Shown here: in pieces, positions 1 through 6,091 of the stretch
How positions within the stretch are numbered: the first letter of the stretch is position 1
Layout: every line of letters starts with the position of its first letter
From: Spartobacteria bacterium UBA6821
Lineage (GTDB): Bacteria > Verrucomicrobiota > Verrucomicrobiia > Chthoniobacterales > UBA6821
Reading direction: 5' to 3'
Length of the DNA stretch: 26,720 bases
Assembly (NCBI GenBank): GCA_002452515.1
Contig: DKEN01000013.1
Coordinates: 9,877 to 36,596 of the forward strand
The notes under the pieces: model-generated
The model's database searches: none
Seen by the model: the letters and a program-made list of their open reading frames with translations, nothing else
What the model was told of the DNA's origin: nothing
Translations under genes and position numbers: made by a program

Positions 1-11
1 TTATCAGCCAT
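1..11 (-). CDS. Possible start of a further gene running off the window edge
   Basis: The stop codon of the sensor-like gene (13-11 on the minus strand) overlaps an ATG at 11-9 in the arrangement TGATG. This is typical of translationally coupled genes. Only the codons ATG GCT GAT and two more bases are visible, so nothing can be said about the product. In CnrYXH-type clusters an ECF sigma factor would be a natural partner, but that is inference. Confidence 0.25.
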
Positions 12-430
12 CAGCGGGAACCGCAGGACTCAATCACGAGCGGTAGAACTTTCAACAGATAGTCGCGGCGTTTCTCCGGGGGTAATTCTGCCGCCACGCC
101 ATAAAAATGCTCCAACATGAGGATGCGGGTTTCCGAGCGGATTCGATCTGTTTCCGCAATTGCGGCTTTGATCTCGGGGGTGATGCTGGATGAGCCGAGC
201 GTCACGGTTTCCAGATTGGCATTCGCCTCGCACATCTGCGTGCAGAAGGGGCCGCATCGGGATCCGTATTCCTTTTCCAGCGCCTTGATGCGCTCTGTCT
301 GTGCAGGCATCAGACTATATTCGTGACAGAGCCATTCCGAGGGAGCGCTTCGAAAAAACCGGGTGGCCGCCTGTTCGGCGATCACTCCCAGCAGTAATAT
401 CCCAAGCAGGATGAACAGTCCGCGTTTCAT
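11..430 (-). CDS. Periplasmic metal-sensor-like protein (CnrX/CpxP-type), Cys-rich variant
   Basis: This 139-residue protein has one N-terminal membrane anchor or uncleaved signal (residues 5-22) followed by a predicted helical periplasmic domain. The C-terminal half contains a histidine (H108) and the segment LPPEKRRDYL (116-125), which resembles the LTPEQR motif of the Spy/CpxP/CnrX heavy-metal sensor superfamily. Potential metal ligands are C35-H36, the cluster C59, C63 and C67, and C136. The Cys cluster is not part of the classical CnrX metal site, so the metal and its binding mode are unknown. The gene starts 5 bp after the stop of the upstream membrane-protein gene, so the two are probably co-transcribed. 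By analogy with CnrYXH modules it may sense envelope metal or stress and act through the neighbouring anti-sigma-like protein. The family call is by motif and context only. Confidence 0.6.
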   Translation of the reverse strand: MKRGLFILLGILLLGVIAEQAATRFFRSAPSEWLCHEYSLMPAQTERIKALEKEYGSRCGPFCTQMCEANANLETVTLGSSSITPEIKAAIAETDRIRSETRILMLEHFYGVAAELPPEKRRDYLLKVLPLVIESCGSR

Positions 431-435
431 CCCAC

Positions 436-738
436 TTAGTGATCCTGACGATGGAGCGTGTAGGGATTCAGAGATTGAAGATAACGATCCTCCCCGGTGG
501 ATCGGGCCTCAAGGGTACCGAGGAAGATGCCGCAGAACAGGGCAATGGACGCGGCAGTAATGGCAATTCGGGGTCGAGCTAAGAGCTGAATCCAGGAGAA
601 AATCGCTGCGGCTGTGACCCCCTTACGATTCTCCTCCGATTCAAGGCGCATCCAGACAGCGCGGTTGAAATCACGACTGCCAGCTACTTCCGGCTGCCAG
701 CTTTGGAGCAGGTTGGAGAGATTGTCTGTGGAATTCAT
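436..738 (-). CDS. Small single-span membrane protein, anti-sigma-factor-like
   Basis: The product has 100 residues: a soluble N-terminal part (about 1-55), one hydrophobic segment (about 57-75, reading AIT...FCGIFLGTL) and a short C-terminal tail with YLQSLNPY. This layout, a cytoplasmic N-terminus followed by one membrane span and a short periplasmic tail, matches CnrY-like or other short anti-sigma factors paired with periplasmic sensors. The gene lies 5 bp upstream of the sensor-like gene and 73 bp downstream of the Cys-rich peptide gene, all on the same strand. No zinc-finger anti-sigma motif (HxxxCxxC) is visible. No sigma factor gene is present upstream, so the assignment rests on topology and context. 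It could equally be a generic membrane accessory protein. Confidence 0.5.
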   Translation of the reverse strand: MNSTDNLSNLLQSWQPEVAGSRDFNRAVWMRLESEENRKGVTAAAIFSWIQLLARPRIAITAASIALFCGIFLGTLEARSTGEDRYLQSLNPYTLHRQDH

Positions 739-811
739 GGTGACGGTTGGATCTTAACAGAATCGGCGGGCGGGAGCAGTCTTTATCGACCGATCCCGCC
801 GCCCATTCATA

Positions 812-979
812 TTACTTGCAGCAGGTGGAGCACTTGCCGTCAGCGCACTTCGCACAGGAGCTGCAGGAGGTCTTGCAACAGCTCTTGCAGGCGTCAGCAG
901 CCGAGGCCGTCGCGAGACCGAATCCGGCAATGACAGCGAGCAGGGCACCTGCCTTGATGAGGGTTGTGATTGATTTCAT
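812..979 (-). CDS. Secreted Cys-rich peptide, metallothionein-like (55 aa)
   Basis: This short gene encodes 55 residues. The N-terminus MKSITTLIKAGALLAVIAGF is a clear signal peptide, probably cleaved after ATASA (near residue 27). The mature part of about 28 residues contains nine cysteines in CC, CxxC and CxC spacings (for example CKSCCKTSC and CSTCCK) with several lysines and no aromatic residue. Such a peptide could bind soft metals (Cu, Zn, Cd, Ag) in the periplasm or outside the cell; this is inference from composition. I chose the ATG at 979 because it begins the signal peptide, although the frame stays open further upstream. It is the first gene of a probable operon with the anti-sigma-like and metal-sensor-like genes, which supports a metal-related role. 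A perfect inverted repeat sits about 40 bp upstream. Confidence 0.7.
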   Translation of the reverse strand: MKSITTLIKAGALLAVIAGFGLATASAADACKSCCKTSCSSCAKCADGKCSTCCK

Positions 980-1020
980 TCTTTTTTGGTGGTTCGGCGC
1001 AGGATTAATTTCCCATTCCA

Positions 1021-1040
1021 CAAAGTGATTCACCACTTTG
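1021..1040. promoter_or_regulatory. Perfect inverted repeat upstream of the Cys-rich peptide operon
   Basis: The sequence caaagtgattcaccactttg consists of two perfect 7-base arms around a 6-base centre. It lies 41 bp upstream of the ATG at 979 and in the 208-bp divergent region shared with the S53 peptidase gene. It could be an operator or a leader hairpin. No known binding consensus is assigned. Confidence 0.4.
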
Positions 1041-1135
1041 AAGAAAATCCCCCGGATTATTTTTGTTTTCCTGCGATCATTACGTCGATGTGCATTTTTT
1101 GGCGCAATGCGGCCAGTTTTATCGCTCGTTATATT

Positions 1136-1164
1136 TTGACAAAAATCACAAGCTGTTGAATTCT
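1136..1164 (+). promoter_or_regulatory. Possible sigma70-type promoter for the S53 peptidase gene
   Basis: A perfect TTGACA (1136-1141) is followed after 17 bases by AATTCT (1159-1164), a poor -10 match. The site is 23 bp upstream of the ATG at 1188. The -35 match and spacing are good and the -10 is weak, so this is tentative. Confidence 0.3.
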
Positions 1165-1187
1165 GGGCCCCCATCCCCAACATCATC

Positions 1188-2552
1188 ATGGTTAAAAAAT
1201 CTCCACTGCGCTCCAATGTGCTTCTCTGGGGTTTCGCGTTAAGCTGCGTTGTTTCAACACAACTTTTTTCCCAATATAACAATCCGGCATTTTATCTGCC
1301 CGTTATACCTCCCCTGAAAGTAACAACTAATAATACGCAACCCGATCTTATTCCGTCCACACTGGCATTAGATCCTGTACTATCAAAACAAGTAACACTT
1401 CCTCTAAAATGGAAGTATGGCTGGGCTGATGGTCAACGCGCCAATACCATTGGGAGCGCTGCTGCTGGAGATCCTCTCCCCAAGTCAACCTATTATCTGT
1501 CTACTGGGTATTCTCCCCAACAGATATCCATTGCCTATGGGTTTACTAATCTCCCTGCTGGTGATACGGGAGCTGGAAAAATTATCGCTGTGATCGAGTC
1601 TTACGGAAATACGAATATTCAATCGGATTTGAATACGTTTGATGCGCACTATGGCATCCCAGCAGCAACGGTCCATATCGCTTATCCTGGAGGAACACCA
1701 ACCTCTACAGATGCTAGTTGGGCTGAAGAAACCTCCCTGGATGTGGAGTGGGCTCATGCCATGGCACCTGGAGCAACGATTTGGGTTATCGCTGCACCCG
1801 ATAATACATTAGCTAGTTTGTTAACAGCTGTCGATTATGCGGTTAAAACAGTGAAGGCATCCGTTGTCTCGATGAGTTGGGGATTGGATGAGTTTTCCAC
1901 CGAAAAAAGCTATGATTCTCATTTCACGAACCAGACGGTAACATTTATCGCTTCAGCCGGTGATAACCAGGATACCAATTGGCCTTCAACTTCTCCTTAT
2001 GTTTTGTCCGTCGGTGGAACCACATTGACATTAGATACAAATACGAGTGCCATTATCTCCGAGACCGGATGGAATGGCCTGAATGATTTAAGCATTATAG
2101 GGCCAGGAGAAGGTGGTGGTGGTGGATTCAGCCAATATGAAAAGCAGCCTCAATATCAAAATGGCTACACGGGATATACTAATAATTTCAAAACTATTCC
2201 TGATGTTTCCTATAATGCTGATCCCTACACAGGATTTGCCATCTATTTCACTGCTCCAGGAAGTTCCACTGGGGGATGGGTTGTGACAGCGGGTACAAGT
2301 GCCGGTCCTCCTCAGTGGGCGGCCATCGTTGCTGTGTGCAATTGGAGTACTCCAAAAGCAGGGAAATTAAATTTTATTTGGGATGCTTATAATTTCTATT
2401 TTGGCGCAACAACAGACATTACCGTTGGAAGTAATGGTGTCTATCCTGCGACTGCTGCCTATGACCTCGCCACGGGTATGGGAAGTCCGCAGGTGGGTGT
2501 TTTCGGACAAAGTTGGTACATATCATACGAGCCATCCACTATTTACTATTAA
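1188..2552 (+). CDS. Secreted S53-family serine-carboxyl peptidase (sedolisin/kumamolisin type)
   Basis: This 454-residue protein carries an N-terminal signal peptide (about residues 1-28). The region from about 105 to 445 is a sedolisin fold, a subtilisin-like acid peptidase family. The catalytic residues are visible: E181 and D185 in ETSLDVEWAH, the oxyanion-hole D259 in SAGD, and the nucleophile S371 in AGTSAGPP. The C-terminal DLATGMGSP (426-434) matches the calcium-binding region of the family. The segment between the signal peptide and residue 100 is far shorter than the usual pro-kumamolisin activation domain, so the propeptide is reduced or absent. The enzyme is predicted to be exported and to degrade proteins outside the cell or in the periplasm, often best at low pH in this family. 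The gene is clearly more AT-rich than its neighbours, which suggests acquisition by transfer. It is monocistronic, with no clear ribosome-binding site. Confidence 0.88.
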   Translation: MVKKSPLRSNVLLWGFALSCVVSTQLFSQYNNPAFYLPVIPPLKVTTNNTQPDLIPSTLALDPVLSKQVTLPLKWKYGWADGQRANTIGSAAAGDPLPKSTYYLSTGYSPQQISIAYGFTNLPAGDTGAGKIIAVIESYGNTNIQSDLNTFDAHYGIPAATVHIAYPGGTPTSTDASWAEETSLDVEWAHAMAPGATIWVIAAPDNTLASLLTAVDYAVKTVKASVVSMSWGLDEFSTEKSYDSHFTNQTVTFIASAGDNQDTNWPSTSPYVLSVGGTTLTLDTNTSAIISETGWNGLNDLSIIGPGEGGGGGFSQYEKQPQYQNGYTGYTNNFKTIPDVSYNADPYTGFAIYFTAPGSSTGGWVVTAGTSAGPPQWAAIVAVCNWSTPKAGKLNFIWDAYNFYFGATTDITVGSNGVYPATAAYDLATGMGSPQVGVFGQSWYISYEPSTIYY

Positions 2553-2740
2553 TAGAACACCTCTTGGTAGTGGAGTTACGAAGGATGTCATGCAATGCAC
2601 GCACCGGGGTAAAGAGCTTTGCATGCAACCTCTAGGAAATCGCCTCAGCTGAACTGTTGAATGCTGGATGGATGCGTTCAGCCATTCCGCGTCAGGTGCC
2701 GAAACATCATTTCTTTCTCTTTGTATTAACAAAACAATTT

Positions 2741-2761
2741 CCCGATACCGCGCGGTACGGG
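2741..2761. terminator. GC-rich hairpin between the S53 gene and the feo operon (possible bidirectional terminator)
   Basis: A near-perfect palindrome (arms built from cccg, taccg and their complements, with one bulged base) lies between two convergent genes. On the minus strand it follows the stop of the FeoB-associated gene by 8 bp and is followed by AAATTGTTTTG. On the plus strand it is followed by a short T-run (2767-2770). This fits a terminator for the feo operon and possibly for the peptidase gene. Confidence 0.42.
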
Positions 2762-2769
2762 CTCACTTT

Positions 2770-2922
2770 TCACTTCCCAAGCTTCGTTTTTGAGGAACCT
2801 GAACAACCGCAGCCGCCACCACATCCCGGATTTTTCCGCTTCTTGAGCCAGCCAAGGATAAAATAAAGCGCCGCCGCCACTACCAGCGCGAGGGCGATCA
2901 CAGACTGGACTGTTGGGCTCAT
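2770..2922 (-). CDS. FeoB-associated Cys-rich membrane protein (50 aa)
   Basis: This small gene encodes 50 residues: a hydrophobic N-terminal span (MSPTVQSVIALALVVAAALY, about residues 5-25), a basic stretch (KKRK, 27-30), and the Cys/Gly motif CGGGCGCSG (34-42) with a short polar tail. This is the layout of the FeoB-associated Cys-rich membrane proteins found next to feoB in many bacteria, where they replace the FeoC of enterobacteria. The gene starts 56 bp after the feoAB stop and is probably its operon partner. Cytoplasmic cysteines after the membrane span may bind iron or an Fe-S cluster; that role is inferred and not shown by the sequence. A hairpin follows immediately downstream. Confidence 0.85.
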   Translation of the reverse strand: MSPTVQSVIALALVVAAALYFILGWLKKRKNPGCGGGCGCSGSSKTKLGK

Positions 2923-2978
2923 GGTTTCAAGGTAGCACAGAACTCGGTTCTTCTTGTCCTAATTCATTCTGCCATCCC

Positions 2979-5420
2979 TTAGTGAAATCCAAGCAACCGG
3001 CCACCCTGATAAACGATCAGGGCAGCCACGTAGGCCGTTCCCGTCATGTAAAAGAACTGAAAGATCGGCCAGCGGAAGCTGTTGGTCTCTCGCCGCACGA
3101 CGGCCAGCGTGCTCACGCACTGCATGGAGAGGACAAAGAAGACAAGGATCGAGAGGCAGGTAAGCGACGTGTAGACCGGTGAGGCATCAGGGCGTTGCTG
3201 GTGGCGCAGCGTTTCGCCAAGCGTGTCGGGAGAATCCCCTTCTTTCCTCTCCACATTGTAAACGACCGACATGGTGCCGACAAAAACTTCCCGGGCGGCC
3301 TGTGCGGCAATGAGGCCGATACCGATCTTCCAGTCCATGCCAAGCGGTGCAATGGCCGGTTCGATCACGTGCCCGAGACGGCCTGCAAAACTGTGTTGAA
3401 GTTCTTCCGTCTTGGTCGGTTCCGGTGCTCCGGGAGCAACCGTCATCTTGGGAAAGCTAGCAAGGAACCAAAGGATGATCGAAATGGCCAAGATGACCGT
3501 CCCTGCGCGCTTGAGGAAAATCCCCGCACGCTGAAACATCTGGGAGATGATCTGGTGAAGCGCGGGGAGCCGATAGGGTGGAAGCTCCATGAGAAAGAGG
3601 GGCGTCTCTCCTTTAAGAATGGTTTTCTTAAAAAGCCACGCAAAGAGTAGCGCTGCCAGGGTGCCCAGAAGATAGAGTCCCATCATGAGGGCTCCCTTTG
3701 TCCAGACCGTCCTCGTCGGCATCAGGGCGGCAATCATCAGGGCGTAGACAGGGAGACGTGCCGAACAGCTCATGAGCGGTGCCACGAGGATGGTAACGAG
3801 TCGGTCTTTGGGGTTCTCGATGGTCCGCGTGGACATGATGCCGGGGATCGCGCAGGCATAGGAACTGAGCAGCGGGATAAAGGATTTGCCATGCAATCCC
3901 ACCTTGTTCATCACGCGGTCCATCAGAAATGCCGCGCGTGCCATGTAGCCGGTGTCCTCCAGCAGGCCGATGAAAAAGAAAAGGATCAGGATCTGCGGCA
4001 GGAAAACCACGACTCCGCCGACTCCTGCAATCACGCCATCCGTCAGCAGATCGCGCAGATCGCCTGGCGCTAGCACGGCCTGCACAAGGCCGGCGAGCTT
4101 GTCGAAGCCCGTATTGATCCAATCCATCGGATACTGGGCGATCGTGAAAATGGAGACGAACATCAGGGTCATCATTCCAACAAAACTGACCCACCCCCAG
4201 ACTGAGTGAGTGAGCAGATCATCAAGGCGGTGGGTGAAGGCATCGCTGATGTAGTGTCCCCCCTGCGTGGCGTGACAAAGTTCGGCAATGCGGGCGTAGC
4301 GGGCGGAGACCAGTTTCTCACGCCATTCGGGCAGCTCCCTCTCCAGCATCGCCCGCTGGGCAACGGCAAGAATAACGGCCTCGCCGGCTCCAAGCTCTTC
4401 CGCCAGCGGGGAAGTCTCCGCGTCCGGAGCGACAAGCAAAAGAGCGGCCTTCATGCGGGCAAGCGGATCACGGGGAGTGCGAGGATCAATGGGGTGAACT
4501 CCTCCCCAGCGTGCGGCCACGGCATCATTGGCACGGGTCCAGAGAGCAGGTAGCTCCGGCCGCCAACTGCTTCTGGGAATTTCCGCCCGGCTGAGCGCAA
4601 GCCGGAGCGGAAGCAGCGATTCTTTTCTGGTCGCCTGAAGCGGAATGACCGGCACGCCGAGTTCCTCGGAGAGTTTGTGCGTATTGATCGGCATCCCCTG
4701 CGCCTCGGCTACATCGATCATGTTGAGTGCGATGATGGTCGGCAGGCCGAGTTCCAGTACCTGGGTGACAAAATAGAGATTCCTCTCGAGATGCGAGGCA
4801 TCGACCACACAGAGAATGCGCTCGGGCCGGGGCGTGTCCTGACGCAGCCCCAGCAGCACATCTCGGGTGACACGTTCGTCCGGTGCGTGTGCACTCAGGC
4901 TATAACTGCCAGGCAAGTCGAGCAGCTCAACCCGCTCGCCGTGTTGTCCGATGAATTGGCCCGACTTTTTTTCCACCGTAACGCCGGGGTAATTCCCAAC
5001 TTTTTGACGCATTCCGGTGAGGGCGTTGAAGAGTGTGGTCTTGCCGCAGTTGGGATTGCCAACGACGGCGTAAGACTTTGCCGTGACCTCACCCGGGAGA
5101 TGTTCCGGTAAGGCAAGCGATGCGGGATGTGATGGTAACATCGGCCGGGGTGCTGCTCCGCGGGCCAGCGTCTCCACCGTTCCAAGCGAGCGCGTCGTCT
5201 CATCAATGAGCACCCGGGAGGCATCCTCCCGCCGGATGCTTAGTTCAAAGCCCCTCAAGCGGAACTCCAGCGGATCACCCATCGGCGCGCATCGGACAAA
5301 AGCGATGCGTGTGCCGATGAGCAGGCCCAGCTCTCGCAGTCGGGAAGCCAGCTTCACGTCGGAAGGAAGCGAGGTGATGACGGCGCTTTCGCCGGGCCGA
5401 AGTGAGGAGAGCCGTGTCAT
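2979..5420 (-). CDS. feoB: FeoA-FeoB fusion, ferrous iron transporter
   Basis: This 813-residue protein joins two parts that are usually separate. Residues 1-75 are a FeoA SH3-like domain (LRPGESAVI, LRELGLLIGT, LEFRLRGFELSIRREDA). After a linker of about 40 residues comes the FeoB GTPase domain: G1 GNPNCGKT (121-128), G2 PGVT (145-148), G3 DLPG (168-171) and G4 NMID (233-236). The remainder is the helical GDI-like region and the polytopic membrane domain with the Gate segments. The protein imports Fe2+ across the inner membrane in a nucleotide-dependent manner. Natural FeoA-FeoB fusions are known in other phyla. A Fur-box-like site lies about 58 bp upstream and fur is the next gene upstream, so iron-dependent repression is likely. 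The FeoB-associated Cys-rich gene follows. Confidence 0.96.
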   Translation of the reverse strand: MTRLSSLRPGESAVITSLPSDVKLASRLRELGLLIGTRIAFVRCAPMGDPLEFRLRGFELSIRREDASRVLIDETTRSLGTVETLARGAAPRPMLPSHPASLALPEHLPGEVTAKSYAVVGNPNCGKTTLFNALTGMRQKVGNYPGVTVEKKSGQFIGQHGERVELLDLPGSYSLSAHAPDERVTRDVLLGLRQDTPRPERILCVVDASHLERNLYFVTQVLELGLPTIIALNMIDVAEAQGMPINTHKLSEELGVPVIPLQATRKESLLPLRLALSRAEIPRSSWRPELPALWTRANDAVAARWGGVHPIDPRTPRDPLARMKAALLLVAPDAETSPLAEELGAGEAVILAVAQRAMLERELPEWREKLVSARYARIAELCHATQGGHYISDAFTHRLDDLLTHSVWGWVSFVGMMTLMFVSIFTIAQYPMDWINTGFDKLAGLVQAVLAPGDLRDLLTDGVIAGVGGVVVFLPQILILFFFIGLLEDTGYMARAAFLMDRVMNKVGLHGKSFIPLLSSYACAIPGIMSTRTIENPKDRLVTILVAPLMSCSARLPVYALMIAALMPTRTVWTKGALMMGLYLLGTLAALLFAWLFKKTILKGETPLFLMELPPYRLPALHQIISQMFQRAGIFLKRAGTVILAISIILWFLASFPKMTVAPGAPEPTKTEELQHSFAGRLGHVIEPAIAPLGMDWKIGIGLIAAQAAREVFVGTMSVVYNVERKEGDSPDTLGETLRHQQRPDASPVYTSLTCLSILVFFVLSMQCVSTLAVVRRETNSFRWPIFQFFYMTGTAYVAALIVYQGGRLLGFH

Positions 5421-5478
5421 TTAAAAAAAGTATTCCTGAAGGTGGACTCGGCATCATGTCCGCAACACTTCACGAGAT

Positions 5479-5493
5479 TGAGATGCAATATCA
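5479..5493 (-). promoter_or_regulatory. Candidate Fur box upstream of feoAB
   Basis: The minus strand reads TGATATTGCATCTCA, which agrees with the 7-1-7 Fur consensus TGATAATnATTATCA at 10 of 14 informative positions by my count and is itself an imperfect palindrome. It lies 58 bp before the feoAB start, in the 128-bp gap after fur. No confident -35/-10 pair could be fixed around it. Confidence 0.5.
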
Positions 5494-5548
5494 TTCAGGG
5501 GGCAAAATCAAGCTAGGGAAGCGCTGGCAGCAAGGATGTCCAGCTTGA

Positions 5549-6058
5549 CTACACTCTCTTCGATCCAATCCGCTTCTTTGGCTTTCCCGACTTCATGTTC
5601 TTGCAGGTTCCTAGCAGTCTCAGTCTGTCACAGCGCCCTTCAATCCTCAGGGCCTTCTCCGTCGGGGAGAAACCCATCCTCCGGGTGATGCAGTTCTGCA
5701 TGATGTCGAGATTCGGATCTTCAAACTCCACGATCTCGCGACAATCGACACAGATCAGGTGATTATGATGAGGGCTCTGGAGAAAATTCGGGTCGTACAG
5801 CCGCTCGCCGCCGCCAAGGGAAATTTCGCGCAGCATCCCACTCTCCACCAGATGCAGGATCGTCCGATAGATTGTCGCGCGGGATGCGGAGGAGTCGCTT
5901 TTGCGGAGCCGCTCACAGAGCTCCTCGGGCCGGAAATGCTCATGCGTCCGGAAGATCAGTGTCGTCACCGCCTCACGCTGCTTCGTGAAGCGGAGTCCCT
6001 TGGAGGCGAAGAACGCCTGCGCCTGTCCGAGCACCGCTTTCAGCGAAGGTTGATCCAT
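5549..6058 (-). CDS. fur: Fur-family transcriptional regulator
   Basis: This 169-residue protein has the Fur architecture. The winged-helix DNA-binding domain spans about residues 10-90, with the recognition segment RATIYRTILHLVESGML (60-76). It is followed by the metal-binding dimerisation domain containing HHNHLICVDC (97-106) with C103 and C106. The second Cys pair common in Fur proteins is degenerate: only C152 is near the expected place, followed by KNM, with C143 slightly earlier, so the structural zinc site may differ. The C-terminal tail is Lys/Arg-rich (KKRIGSKRV). The position directly upstream of feoAB, with a Fur-box-like site between them, suggests iron-responsive Fur rather than Zur or PerR, though the subtype cannot be proven. 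It starts 33 bp after nadE and may share its transcript. Confidence 0.88.
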   Translation of the reverse strand: MDQPSLKAVLGQAQAFFASKGLRFTKQREAVTTLIFRTHEHFRPEELCERLRKSDSSASRATIYRTILHLVESGMLREISLGGGERLYDPNFLQSPHHNHLICVDCREIVEFEDPNLDIMQNCITRRMGFSPTEKALRIEGRCDRLRLLGTCKNMKSGKPKKRIGSKRV

Positions 6059-6091
6059 AATGGCGGAGAATGATGCGTGACCGCTTCAGGG

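Noticed and set aside
812..1282. A longer 156-codon version of the Cys-rich peptide gene.
   Set aside because: The upstream 101 codons run through the divergent promoter region and would hide the clear signal peptide that begins at 979.
2580..2632. Inverted catgcaa/ttgcatg words after the S53 gene as a terminator.
   Set aside because: The 7-base arms are separated by a long loop and have no T-tract; the hairpin at 2741-2761 is the better candidate.
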